The notes beneath the pieces were generated by a model. That model had not been told where the DNA came from. It saw nothing but the letters and a program-made list of their open reading frames with translations, and ran no database searches. Shown here piece after piece: positions 1 to 8,781 of a DNA stretch of 64,000 bases (within the stretch, counting starts at the first letter, position 1; the number at the start of each line of letters is the position of its first letter). The DNA lies in NCBI RefSeq assembly GCF_001436275.1, contig NZ_AZEH01000039.1, positions 783,368 through 847,367 of the forward strand. Direction: 5' to 3'. The DNA is from Liquorilactobacillus oeni DSM 19972 (lineage in GTDB: Bacteria; Bacillota; Bacilli; Lactobacillales; Lactobacillaceae). The translations under genes and the position numbers were made by a program.

Positions 1-597
1 ATAATCAAAACCCCAAACACCGTTTAAAAGCTTATCCCTGCTCAAAACGCGGTGCTGTCTTCTGATAAAATAAGTCAACAATTCAAATTCCTTCGGTGTT
101 AACTTAATTTTTTGCCCATCCTTCGTAATTGTATAGTTAATCAAGTCTACAGAAAAATCTGGAAATTCAAAATATTCCGTCCTATCTTCTCCAGAAAACT
201 TATCTTTTCCTTCTTCCTCGACTTTTATATTACTATCGGTTCTTCTAGCAATTGCTTTAATACGCGCAATTACTTCACGAGGAGAAAAGGGCTTTGTCAT
301 ATAATCATCAGCCCCTAATTCAAGACCAATTACTTTATCATATTCCTCACCTTTAGCTGTCAAAATCATAATAGGAGTCTTGATTTTTTCTTGCCGCAAG
401 TGCTTAGTGACCTCAAGCCCATCCATTCTAGGCAGCATCAAATCAAGTAAAATGAAGTCAAAGCCGTCGCTTTGGGCCATTTCAAGCGCTGTTTGGCCGT
501 CTAATGCTGTTGCTACTTCATAACCGGCTTGTTCCAAATTGTATTTTAACAATGTAACTATTGCAACTTCATCATCGACAACTAATATCTTTTTCAA
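1..597 (-). CDS. OmpR/PhoB-family response regulator (PhoP-like), 3' end outside the window
   Basis: This is a two-component response regulator that would be phosphorylated by a membrane histidine kinase and bind DNA. The start is a TTG at 597 preceded by a strong GGAGGG site; no ATG fits. The receiver domain (about residues 1-120) shows the acidic pair in VVDDE, the phosphoacceptor Asp in FILLDLMLP, the Thr in MILTAKG and the Lys in MTKPFSP. A winged-helix DNA-binding domain follows from about residue 130 (LTPKEFELL, HRVLSRDKLL). The gene runs off the left edge after 199 codons, so its last 30-40 residues are missing. In relatives, the regulator beside ftsX is PhoP of a PhoPR phosphate system, but the partner kinase is not visible here. 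The family is certain; the PhoP identity is inference. Confidence 0.93.
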   Translation of the reverse strand, partial: MKKILVVDDEVAIVTLLKYNLEQAGYEVATALDGQTALEMAQSDGFDFILLDLMLPRMDGLEVTKHLRQEKIKTPIMILTAKGEEYDKVIGLELGADDYMTKPFSPREVIARIKAIARRTDSNIKVEEEGKDKFSGEDRTEYFEFPDFSVDLINYTITKDGQKIKLTPKEFELLTYFIRRQHRVLSRDKLLNGVWGFDY

Positions 598-613
598 AAT
601 GTTCCCTCCAAAA

Positions 614-1765
614 TCAATGGAATAATATTAATCCTAATTCATGAGGTGAATCTGTAAAAACAGCACTTTCTGTAAGTTTTAGTTCGCCTTCATAAGTTTT
701 GACTTTAAGACTGCAAAAAGTCGGTACAAGTTTTAGCGCCATATAGAATTCATTTTCATTTGCAATTGTTTTTCCATTACACTCAAGGATAATATCTCCT
801 GGTTCCAGATTCATCTTGGCTGCAGGTGTATTCGGCTGTATTGCGATTACTCGTACCCCATCATATGTCTCTACATACCATTTACCCTTCTTCTTCATCT
901 TTGCATATCTTTGAATAAAGCGCAAGATGACTAATAGAACCAACACTGCAAAAAAGACGGCAGCTGTTTGTGGTAAAAAAACAGTTACAATAAAACCGCA
1001 CAAACAAAAGGAAAAAAGCCTGAATGCTTGGAGGCTTTCATTTGCTGCCCCTGTTCTTATAGAACTGCGCCAGATACGGACAAAACCTGACAATACAAGC
1101 GGTAAAACTAAAAAGGCATAATGTTTCCCGTTAAAAGTGATTAATGGCCAAAAGGGGACTAATTCTTGTGAAAAACTGCCAGGTACTAATACAATTAACG
1201 GAACAACACTGAATTCCTTCCATGTATAAGAAACAAGTTTTCTTCCTCTTTTGCCTTGTCTAACTTGCGGTACCAAAAATTCAGGTGAAAAGCGTCTGAT
1301 CATCAACCATCTGAACAAAAAAAACAAGGTGCAAAGGAGCATAAAAGATGCGGAATTAAAATCTCGGGGAACTATTTTATCGATTTGAGTACTTAAAAGT
1401 TGAGGAGCCAAAGTACGAATAGCTTGGATACTTATTGGTAAAAGACAAGTTACTAATAAAAAGAACAGACTGACATCCCAAACCAGTTCTAATAAAATCA
1501 CCAAAAAAGCAGTCGCTTCATAGATTAAAACCCAATAAAGCGGGAAAACCACCCCGATTGCTATAAGGATCGCAGAACCTATTACAGAAAATAAAATTCC
1601 ATTTTTTAAATAATGCCGGCCCTCGTAAAAGTCGCGATTAATTGCAACATGATAATGGCTTCTTTCACTTTTTACACGTTTAAAATGTATACCAGCAACT
1701 AACAAAAAACCTAACCAAAAAATAGGTTGAAGTACCACCAGAAAAATAGCTTCTATAATCGACAT
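614..1765 (-). CDS. MinJ-like polytopic membrane protein with C-terminal PDZ domain
   Basis: This is a 383-residue membrane protein. Hydrophobic segments fill about residues 5-280, giving roughly six to eight helices, with a basic loop (RQGKRGRKLVSY) in the middle. A PDZ domain occupies about residues 300-383, seen in VRVIAIQPNTPAAKMNLEPG followed by DIILECNGKTI. There is no protease domain, so it should act as a scaffold. The many-helix-plus-PDZ architecture and the place directly downstream of ftsEX match Bacillus MinJ (YvjD), which links DivIVA to MinD and places the division site. The assignment rests on architecture and synteny, not on alignment. The start has an AGGAG site 7 nt upstream. 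It is separated from ftsX by about 230 bp holding a terminator, so it probably has its own promoter. Confidence 0.75.
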   Translation of the reverse strand: MSIIEAIFLVVLQPIFWLGFLLVAGIHFKRVKSERSHYHVAINRDFYEGRHYLKNGILFSVIGSAILIAIGVVFPLYWVLIYEATAFLVILLELVWDVSLFFLLVTCLLPISIQAIRTLAPQLLSTQIDKIVPRDFNSASFMLLCTLFFLFRWLMIRRFSPEFLVPQVRQGKRGRKLVSYTWKEFSVVPLIVLVPGSFSQELVPFWPLITFNGKHYAFLVLPLVLSGFVRIWRSSIRTGAANESLQAFRLFSFCLCGFIVTVFLPQTAAVFFAVLVLLVILRFIQRYAKMKKKGKWYVETYDGVRVIAIQPNTPAAKMNLEPGDIILECNGKTIANENEFYMALKLVPTFCSLKVKTYEGELKLTESAVFTDSPHELGLILFH

Positions 1766-1884
1766 ATCTACACTCCTATGTTTTTTTCCATTCTTAAGTA
1801 TAACAACTATTCAAAGGGAGCACAAAGACAGGTTGGGAATAGTTAATTCAATCTAATAAAAATGGCTGCTTAAAAACAGCGAGC

Positions 1885-1942
1885 TAAAAAAAGATACTGA
1901 GCTAAACATTAGTTTCACCCCAGTACCTGTTTTTTTATAATT
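1885..1942 (-). terminator. Terminator after ftsX; hairpin of the GGGCTGGGTC repeat family (copy D)
   Basis: Read on the minus strand, GGTACTG pairs with CAGTATC, with an inner stem around GTGAAAC/GTTTAGC, followed by seven T. The hairpin resembles those at 54394-54432, 58363-58402 and 63947-63982 (CTGGG-TC/G-AAAC...GTTT-GCT-AG). A second small hairpin (GCTG/CAGC then ATTTTT) lies just beyond at about 1855-1885. Confidence 0.75.
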
Positions 1943-1998
1943 GTTATTATCTTTTAAATAAAAATAATTTTTACGAATTGATTTTTTTATATCTTAAA

Positions 1999-2886
1999 TT
2001 AGATTTTTAAGAAACGTCTCATCGAAAAAGTTGCTCCTAATGCTCCTATACAAATACCGATTAAAATCAACAATGCATCAATTTCAACTAGGAAGACTCC
2101 TGGCGATAATAATCGATAACTCGTACTTGCTAATGTCTGGGATAGAACTCGATGCGTCCACACATAACCAAAATCAACTATTATTAATGGCAGCATTGCC
2201 CCAAATAATCCTGTCCATGCTCCTTCAAGCACAAATGGCCATCGAATGAAACTATTAGTCGCCCCAACCAAACGCATTATGGAAATTTCATTTTGCCTTG
2301 ATAGGATAGTAATTCTAATTGTGTTTGAAATTAAGAATACTGCAACAAACAGCAACAATAAACTTATTCCCATGCCCCATCTTTGAATGCTGTTCACGAT
2401 CGCAAATAATCTTTTTGCTGAAGTTCCACCGTATTTAGCATCATACACAAACTTCATATTTTTTGCTTTTCTTGCGATCTGCACTGTCTGTTTGGGTTCT
2501 TTAGTCTGAACAATAAAAACATCATACAGAGGATTCCCATCGCCACCAAAAAGTTTAAAACCCTTACCATAGCTTTTTATTACATTTTTTAGTTCATGTT
2601 CCTTACTGGAAAATGTAATTTTTTTAACGGCAGTTTCCGCTTTCAATTTGTTTTTTAACTGGTTGCGCTGCTGCTGTGCTGTCCCGCGATTAATTAACAC
2701 GCGAACCTGTACATCATTTTCAACATCTGATGCTATTTTGTTTACATTCAGTAAAATAGTCAGTAAAACACCGACTAAGAGAAGAGTAACCGTTACAGCA
2801 CTAAATGCTGCCACCGACATCCAGCCATTTCGCTTCAGGCTTTTAAAGCTCTCCACAAGGTGGCGCTTAAAAGTTGCTAGCTTCAT
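1999..2886 (-). CDS. ftsX: Cell division protein FtsX
   Basis: FtsX is the membrane half of the FtsEX ABC-like complex, which activates peptidoglycan hydrolases at the septum. I set the start at the ATG at 2886 ([10 protein letters not shown]), 295 residues, because AGGGAG lies 11 nt upstream. The longer open frame reaching 2943 lies inside ftsE and has no good site. Four membrane helices are visible: about residues 22-45, then three at about 172-195, 220-245 and 265-290, with the large extracellular loop (about 50-165) between the first and second. This is the family topology. The start overlaps the 3' end of ftsE by 20 bp, so the two are translationally coupled. Identity is secure. Confidence 0.96.
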   Translation of the reverse strand: MKLATFKRHLVESFKSLKRNGWMSVAAFSAVTVTLLLVGVLLTILLNVNKIASDVENDVQVRVLINRGTAQQQRNQLKNKLKAETAVKKITFSSKEHELKNVIKSYGKGFKLFGGDGNPLYDVFIVQTKEPKQTVQIARKAKNMKFVYDAKYGGTSAKRLFAIVNSIQRWGMGISLLLLFVAVFLISNTIRITILSRQNEISIMRLVGATNSFIRWPFVLEGAWTGLFGAMLPLIIVDFGYVWTHRVLSQTLASTSYRLLSPGVFLVEIDALLILIGICIGALGATFSMRRFLKI

Positions 2887-3565
2887 CTTGGAAAAAACTC
2901 CCTTCATCCTGATCACGAATAACGTGTCCATTCTCAATTTCAATTACACGGTGCCTAAATTCATTAACAATATGACTATTATGAGTTGCCATTACAACAG
3001 TAGTACCTTGTATATTAATTTTTTCCAAAATTTTCATAATTCCTTCAGCTGTTTCGGGATCAAGATTACCAGTCGGCTCATCTGCAATCAAAATACTTGG
3101 TTTATTTGCGATTGCCCGTGCAATCGCAACTCGTTGCTGTTCACCGCCTGAAAGTTCAGCTGGAAACGCAGCTCCTTTAGAAACAAGTTTGACTAATTTA
3201 AGAACATGATTGACTCTTTTTTTAATTTCAACCGGATCTTTTTCAATTACCTGCAGTGCATAAGCAATATTTTCAAAAACAGTAAGTTTAGATAGCAGTT
3301 TAAAATCTTGGAAAACGATTCCGAGTTCTCTTCTGAAAAAGGGAATTTTACTATTCTTGATCTTTTCAAGCTCATATTCATTTACTTTGATCTGACCTAA
3401 AGTCGGTTTTTCCTCACGGTACATCATCTTAATAAAAGTTGACTTTCCAGCACCGCTTGGGCCAATTACATAAACGAACTCTCCTTGCTGAATCTTAAGG
3501 TTAAAATTATCAACAGCAGTAATCTGATTAGCATACTTCTTGGAAACATGTTTGAACTCTATCAA
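2867..3565 (-). CDS. ftsE: Cell division ATP-binding protein FtsE
   Basis: FtsE is the cytoplasmic ATPase partner of FtsX. It has 232 residues, the usual length. Walker A is GPSGAGKST (about 35-43), the ABC signature is LSGGEQQR (about 138-145) and Walker B is [12 protein letters not shown] (about 160-171). The start is TTG at 3565, with GGGGAGG 8 nt upstream; no ATG in frame is as well placed. An extended -10 box (TGATATAAT, about 3600-3610) lies upstream, in the gap behind prfB, so ftsEX may have its own promoter. FtsEX here probably drives a PcsB- or CwlO-like hydrolase. The NlpC/P60 protein with a coiled coil at 54465-55646 has the right architecture for such a partner, but that pairing is inference. 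Confidence 0.97.
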   Translation of the reverse strand: MIEFKHVSKKYANQITAVDNFNLKIQQGEFVYVIGPSGAGKSTFIKMMYREEKPTLGQIKVNEYELEKIKNSKIPFFRRELGIVFQDFKLLSKLTVFENIAYALQVIEKDPVEIKKRVNHVLKLVKLVSKGAAFPAELSGGEQQRVAIARAIANKPSILIADEPTGNLDPETAEGIMKILEKINIQGTTVVMATHNSHIVNEFRHRVIEIENGHVIRDQDEGSFFQDEASNF

Positions 3566-3662
3566 CTAGCTTTCCTCCCCTTATTCGGCTGCGCACCAAG
3601 ATATTATATCATTAATAAAAAGAGGGATATTGCAATAATATTACATTTAAGTTTCAATTATC

Positions 3663-4782
3663 TTATTGTGGATTTTCTTTTTTGAGCTTAAATTGAAGAT
3701 AGGCATTAATAAAACCATCAAGTTCACCATCCATAACAGCTTGTATATTCCCTGTTTCATAATCTGTGCGGTGATCTTTAACAAGCGAATAAGGATGAAA
3801 AACATATGAACGAATTTGAGAGCCCCAGCCAATTTCCAATTGATTACCTTGAATCTGTGCCTTTTTCTTTTCCTGTTCTTCTAATTTCAATTCATATAAA
3901 CGTGAACGCAGCATATTTTCGGCAGTTGCCCTGTTTTGAAACTGTGAACGCTGGGCTTGACTCGAAACTACAATCCCTGTGGGTTGATGAATAAGACGTA
4001 CAGCAGAGGATGTCTTATTTATATGTTGCCCACCAGCCCCGCTGGCGCGGAAGACCTCCATTTTAATATCTTCTGGTCTCAGTTCAACTTCAACGTTATC
4101 AGCCAGTTCAGGCATCACATTGACAGATGCAAACGAAGTATGTCTTCTGCCGGCAGCATCGAATGGAGAAATTCTTACCAGACGATGAACTCCCTTTTCA
4201 CTGCGAAGATATCCATACGCATCTTCTCCCTTAATGCCTAAAGAAACACTTTTAACTCCTGCTTCGTCCCCTGATTGATAATCAAGCATTTCAACTTCAA
4301 AATTATGCTGTTGTGCCCAACGATCGTACATCCGCAAAAGCATTGCGCCCCAATCTTGTGATTCTGTTCCGCCTGCTCCAGGATGAATTTCTAAAATAGC
4401 ATTGTTTTTATCATATTTGCCGTTAAACAGTAGTTCCAGCTGATAAGATCTCATCTTCGTTTGAACAGCTGAGATTTTACTATCCAACTCTTTTATCAAC
4501 TCTTGATCAGAATTATCACTTTGAAAAAGTTCATAGAGTATTTCGATATCCTCTACTGTGCCAGATAACAATTTAAAGTTATCATATTTCGTCTTCAACT
4601 GATTATTTGCGGTAATCACCTTTTGTGCATTTTGCTGATCATTCCAAAAATCAGGATCAGCCATTTTTTCTTCGTTTTCAGAAATCTTTTCATTCAAGCT
4701 ATCTAAGTCAAAGAGACCTCCTAAAGTCTGCGACTTGTTTATTCATTTTTTCTATAATTTTTTTATACTCTCCGTTGTCCAT
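3663..4782 (-). CDS. prfB: Peptide chain release factor 2, with programmed +1 frameshift
   Basis: RF2 ends translation at UGA and UAA. Translation starts at the ATG at 4782 (MDNGEYKKI, AAAGGA upstream) and runs 24 codons to an in-frame TGA at 4710-4708. The sequence there is AGGAGG-TCT-CTT-TGA-C: an internal Shine-Dalgarno element, the slippery CUU codon and a poor-context UGA, the classic autoregulatory +1 shift site. After the shift, reading continues from 4709 (DLDSLNEK) to 3663, giving 372 residues. The main domain has the anticodon-like SPF tripeptide (RISPFDAAG) and the catalytic GGQ (GAGGQHINKTSS). Low RF2 would allow the shift and so restore RF2. The gene lies 93 bp downstream of secA. 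A caller that ignores frameshifting would truncate the N terminus. Confidence 0.98.
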
Positions 4783-4814
4783 TAATAACATTCCTTTCCT
4801 ACGACCATTAGATT

Positions 4815-4858
4815 AAGAAAGAACCTGAGTATGCGAAACATTCCCCAGATTCTCCCTT
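4815..4858 (-). other. Inverted repeat between secA and prfB
   Basis: On the minus strand AAGGGAGAATCTG pairs with CAGGTTCTTTCTT over 13 positions (three of them G-T), with an 18-nt loop. No T tract follows, so it is a poor intrinsic terminator. It could be an RNA processing or stability element between the two genes. Confidence 0.45.
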
Positions 4859-4875
4859 CAGCTTTTATTTTGCTT

Positions 4876-7239
4876 TTAACGTTTAATGTCTTGTCTAATC
4901 TCTGCTTTCAAGAACAAGCGTGTAACATCATATTCGATGTCCCCTACCATTTGTTCAAACATCCTAAAACCATCTGTTTGATATTCAACCAGCGGATTCA
5001 GTTGACCATATCCACGCAAGCCGATTGATTGTCTCAACTGATCCATCTCATCAATATGATCAGTCCAACGAGAATCTACCACACGTAAAATAACAACCTT
5101 TTCAAACTCTAGCATTTGGGAAGCATCATAGAGCTGTTTCTCCTTAAGAGCATAATTTGCTTCCGCTCTATCAACCAGATATGCAATAATCTCTGCAGGC
5201 TCCTTACCCTGCAGGTCAGACAAAGAAATACTGTCTTCGTTAACCATTGCAGCAACTGCAAAATCAAGAATTGCCTGTAAATTCCAATCTTTCTTCTCGC
5301 CTTGAGTATGCATTTGAACAACGTGCTCTACAGTACGCTTGATCATCTGCATAATAATCGGTTTGAGTGATTCATCTTCCATAATAACCTGTTGCCTTTG
5401 TGCATAGATAACCTCACGCTGCTCGCGCATTACATCATCATATTGCAGCACCTGCTTACGGGTATCATAGTTATTTCCTTCAACTCGCTTTTGTGCAGAC
5501 TCTACTTGACGTGAGATCATTTTGCTTTGAATCACTGCATCTTCATCTGCAACTTTAAATCTTTCAAGAATAGCTTTAACACGTTCTGAGCCAAACCGCA
5601 GCATCAGGTCATCTTCCAAAGAAAGATAAAACTGTGTCATACCAGGGTCCCCTTGACGTCCAGAACGGCCACGCAACTGATTATCAATACGTCTGGATTC
5701 ATGTCTTTCGGTACCGATTACTGCTAAACCACCAGCTTCACGTACACCAGGTCCCAGCTTAATATCAGTACCACGTCCGGCCATATTTGTAGCAATCGTC
5801 ACAGCTCCGCGCTGCCCGGCATTCATAATAATCTCAGCTTCCTTAGCATGATTTTTCGCATTCAAGACAGCATGTGGAATACCAGCTTGATCAAGTAATT
5901 GAGATAATAACTCTGAAGTCTCAACGGCAACTGTACCAACAAGAATTGGTTGACCCTTTTCGTGACGTTCACGAATATCTTCAATTACCGCCTTGAACTT
6001 GCTTTTAAGAGTAGGATATAACAAGTCTGGCCGATCCTCACGAATAACAGGCTTGTTAGTTGGAATAGAAATGACTTCCATGTTATAGATTTCACGGAAT
6101 TCTTCCTGCTCAGTCTTTGCCGTCCCAGTCATTCCGGCAATCTTCTTATACATACGGAAAAAGTTCTGGTAGGTAATATTCGCCATTGTTTTAGTTTCTT
6201 GCTGAATCTCAACATGTTCTTTTGCTTCGATTGCCTGGTGCAATCCATCAGAATAGCGGCGGCCTTCCATAATACGACCGGTAAACTGATCAACAATCAG
6301 CACCTCTCCATTTGAAACAACGTAGTCCTTATCGCGCAGCATAATAAAATTAGCCCGCAAAGCATTGTCCAAATGATGCGTTAGTGCAGTATTATCAGGA
6401 TCATAAAGATTTTCCAAGCCAAAGTATTTTTCAGCCTTTTTAATTCCTTCTTCAGTTAAAGATACCGTCTTTGATTCAAGATCGATTTTATAGTCCGCTT
6501 TTTCTGTGAGTGTCTTAGCGAAACGATCAGTTCTCGTGTAAAGAGTCGTTGATTGCTCTGCTTGTCCTGAAATAATTAAAGGCGTACGTGCCTCATCAAT
6601 TAAAATCGAGTCAACTTCATCAACTATCACGAAATTCAAAGGGCGTTGGACCATATCTTCACGGTAGACAACCATGTTGTCTCTCAAATAGTCAAAGCCT
6701 AATTCACTGTTTGTCGAATAAGTAATATCGCATTTATAAGCTTCTCTTTTCTCGTCAGGAGTTTTGCCTGAAATATTTAATCCAACACTTAATCCAAGCC
6801 AAGTATATAACTCGCCCATTTCCTTGGCATCACGGCTTGACAAGTATTCGTTGACAGTCACAACATGAACTCCTTTGCCCGCTAATGCATTCAAGTAAAC
6901 CGGCATAGTAGCAGTTAGGGTTTTCCCTTCACCAGTCTTCATTTCCGCAATGTTACCCTCGTGTAAAACGATGCCACCATAAATTTGAACACGAAACGGA
7001 TACAGACCTAAAACCCGCTTTGCTCCTTCACGAACAACAGCAAACGCTTCAGGGAGAAGGTCATCTAGGGTTGCACCTCCTTGATACTTGCCTTTTAATT
7101 CTGTTGTCTTTGCTTTTAATTCATCATCACTTAGTGCAGCCATGTCATCTGCATAAGCTTCCACTTTATCTGCTATTTTTCCTAGACGTTTCAGTTCGCG
7201 TTTGTCGCTTTCAACCCATTTTTTTAGGACATTAGCCAT
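4876..7239 (-). CDS. secA: Preprotein translocase ATPase SecA
   Basis: SecA is the motor that pushes unfolded preproteins through SecYEG. At 787 residues it has the whole conserved core: Walker [12 protein letters not shown] (about 99-109), Walker [16 protein letters not shown] (about 205-219), the motif [21 protein letters not shown] in the preprotein-binding region, and the second nucleotide domain ([27 protein letters not shown]). It ends at the helical scaffold/wing domain (EIRQDIKR) and lacks the short C-terminal zinc-binding tail of SecA from many other bacteria, which is normal in lactobacilli. The start ATG at 7239 gives [11 protein letters not shown]. It follows hpf after a terminator, with a TATACT -10 box at about 7300, so it is likely transcribed from its own promoter. 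The channel subunit SecE is also in this window (42462-42629). Confidence 0.99.
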   Translation of the reverse strand: MANVLKKWVESDKRELKRLGKIADKVEAYADDMAALSDDELKAKTTELKGKYQGGATLDDLLPEAFAVVREGAKRVLGLYPFRVQIYGGIVLHEGNIAEMKTGEGKTLTATMPVYLNALAGKGVHVVTVNEYLSSRDAKEMGELYTWLGLSVGLNISGKTPDEKREAYKCDITYSTNSELGFDYLRDNMVVYREDMVQRPLNFVIVDEVDSILIDEARTPLIISGQAEQSTTLYTRTDRFAKTLTEKADYKIDLESKTVSLTEEGIKKAEKYFGLENLYDPDNTALTHHLDNALRANFIMLRDKDYVVSNGEVLIVDQFTGRIMEGRRYSDGLHQAIEAKEHVEIQQETKTMANITYQNFFRMYKKIAGMTGTAKTEQEEFREIYNMEVISIPTNKPVIREDRPDLLYPTLKSKFKAVIEDIRERHEKGQPILVGTVAVETSELLSQLLDQAGIPHAVLNAKNHAKEAEIIMNAGQRGAVTIATNMAGRGTDIKLGPGVREAGGLAVIGTERHESRRIDNQLRGRSGRQGDPGMTQFYLSLEDDLMLRFGSERVKAILERFKVADEDAVIQSKMISRQVESAQKRVEGNNYDTRKQVLQYDDVMREQREVIYAQRQQVIMEDESLKPIIMQMIKRTVEHVVQMHTQGEKKDWNLQAILDFAVAAMVNEDSISLSDLQGKEPAEIIAYLVDRAEANYALKEKQLYDASQMLEFEKVVILRVVDSRWTDHIDEMDQLRQSIGLRGYGQLNPLVEYQTDGFRMFEQMVGDIEYDVTRLFLKAEIRQDIKR

Positions 7240-7373
7240 GTCATATTTCCTTTCTCAAAAAACTTTAGATTCAATATTAACTCGGTTATTTTTCATAAAA
7301 ACAGTATACCATGTTGTATTTTATCATCTTTTAATACAATTTGAAACAACTTGCGTCCATTCTCTATAGCACA

Positions 7374-7406
7374 CAAAAAACAGGTTATCATTCGAACCGA
7401 TAACCC
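7374..7406 (-). terminator. Terminator after hpf
   Basis: On the minus strand GGGTTATC pairs with GATAACCT around a 9-nt loop and is followed by a run of T (the A run at 7375-7380 on the plus strand). It lies 29 bp beyond the hpf stop codon. Confidence 0.88.
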
Positions 7407-7434
7407 GCCTAAGATTTCATCTTACTGAATCACA

Positions 7435-7983
7435 CTATTCATCAGCTTCAATTAACCCGTACCGTCCATCTTTGCGGCGATACACAATATTAGTACTGTT
7501 CGTTTCTGCATCTTCATAAATGAAGAAGTCATGTCCTAGCATATCCATTTGTAAAACAGCTTCTTCGCTATCCATTGGTTTTAATGAAAAATGTTTTGTA
7601 CGCACAATATCAAAACCATTTTCTTCGGTAGACTTATTACTTTGTTCATCTTCAAACTTAAATTCTTTGAAACCCTTTTCCCGAGATTTTCGATTTATCT
7701 TTGTCTTGTATTTTCTAATTTGACGCTCTAACTTATCAGTCACAAGATCAATGCTTGCATACATATCAGGCGAGGTTTCCTCAGCCCTTAGCACTAAATA
7801 TGGCAAGGGAATAGTAACCTCAACTTTTGAGGTCTTATCAGAGTAAACCTTAAGATTCACATGGGCAATAGATTCAGAAGTATCCTCGAAATACTTTTCG
7901 AGTTTGTTAAGCTTTTTCTGGACGTAACTCCTAATAGCCTCCGTTACTTCTATATTTTCTCCACGAATGTTGTAATCTAGCAT
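7435..7983 (-). CDS. hpf: Ribosome hibernation promoting factor, long form
   Basis: Hpf binds the 30S decoding region and joins 70S ribosomes into inactive 100S dimers in stationary phase or stress. The 182-residue length marks the long form. The N-terminal S30AE fold spans about residues 1-100 (MLDYNIRGENIEVTEAIRSY, KVEVTIPLPYLVLRAEE). A charged linker follows, and the C-terminal dimerisation domain spans about 125-182 (IVRTKHFSLKPMDSEEAVLQ, GHDFFIYEDAETN, VYRRKDGRYGLIE). The start ATG at 7983 has GGAGAGG 7 nt upstream. It lies between comFC and secA, as in many Firmicutes. A terminator follows it, so it is probably a single-gene unit. Confidence 0.98.
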   Translation of the reverse strand: MLDYNIRGENIEVTEAIRSYVQKKLNKLEKYFEDTSESIAHVNLKVYSDKTSKVEVTIPLPYLVLRAEETSPDMYASIDLVTDKLERQIRKYKTKINRKSREKGFKEFKFEDEQSNKSTEENGFDIVRTKHFSLKPMDSEEAVLQMDMLGHDFFIYEDAETNSTNIVYRRKDGRYGLIEADE

Positions 7984-8085
7984 AACAAACCTCTCCTTTC
8001 ACGACTAAACAGTTAGAATAGATTATCTACAATCTATCAACGTTTATTCTATTATAATGGAAAGCTTTACAATTAACAAATGATA

Positions 8086-8781
8086 TCATCTTGCCAAGGT
8101 AACAGAATGGACCTTCTTTGCTCCAGCTTTTTTCAACAAAGCCTGAGCGTGATAAAGAGTTCTTCCTGTAGTATAAATATCATCTAATAATAAAATGTTC
8201 TTACCTTTAATCTCTTTTTCAAAACCTGTGGTTAGTTCAAATGGCTGGGCAGCCTGCATCCTTTCACGTCTCTTTAAAAGTGATTGCTGTTTTTTTGATA
8301 TCTTTTTTACGCTTAGCATTTTCGACAGACAAATGTTTTCAAACAACCCTTCTACTTGATTAAACCCCCGTTTTTCAAAAACCTCTTTGGAAACTGGAAT
8401 CGGAACAAAGAGCCAGCCTTTATGGTAATTTTCCTTCAGCTTTGCTTCCAACTCTTTTTGAAAAACCAGTCTTAAATAGTAATCTCCCGAAAATTTGAAG
8501 CGTTCAAAGTATTCTTTCATTTGCCTGTTATAACAGTATAGGGATCTGTTGCATAATAACTCGGCAGCCCCTAAAGTCACCCATTTCTCACAATCTGTAC
8601 AATAGTTCTGGTAATTTCCAGGCCGTCCACATCCTGTACAAACTGCCTTTCCTTTCAATGAATCAAAAGAATTAATGCATGTTGAACAAACCTGCTTTAT
8701 CCCGCTCGTTTGAAATGAAAACAACCATTTAAAGCTGAAATTTTCAACTATTCTTTTTTGGCAAAGAAGACATTGTTTCAT
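8086..8781 (-). CDS. comFC: Competence protein ComFC, phosphoribosyltransferase-like
   Basis: ComFC is needed for DNA uptake in competent Firmicutes, where it works with the helicase ComFA. It has 231 residues. The N-terminal third has four Cys pairs likely to bind zinc (CLLCQKR, CSTC, CTGCGRPG, CTDC). The C-terminal part is a type I phosphoribosyltransferase fold with the PRPP-binding loop LLLDDIYTTGRTL (about residues 194-206) and a preceding KRGFNQVE motif. The 5' end overlaps comFA by 38 bp, so the two are coupled. The substrate of the phosphoribosyltransferase domain is not known from the sequence. Identity is secure; whether this organism is transformable cannot be judged from two genes. 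Confidence 0.95.
   Translation of the reverse strand: MKQCLLCQKRIVENFSFKWLFSFQTSGIKQVCSTCINSFDSLKGKAVCTGCGRPGNYQNYCTDCEKWVTLGAAELLCNRSLYCYNRQMKEYFERFKFSGDYYLRLVFQKELEAKLKENYHKGWLFVPIPVSKEVFEKRGFNQVEGLFENICLSKMLSVKKISKKQQSLLKRRERMQAAQPFELTTGFEKEIKGKNILLLDDIYTTGRTLYHAQALLKKAGAKKVHSVTLAR

Noticed and set aside
2648..3151. A 167-codon open frame on the plus strand over ftsX/ftsE
   Set aside because: It is antisense to two conserved genes, with no ribosome site or family motif.
4876..7239. SecA appears truncated because it lacks the C-terminal zinc-binding tail
   Set aside because: SecA of about 787 residues ending near IRQDIKR is the normal form in lactobacilli.
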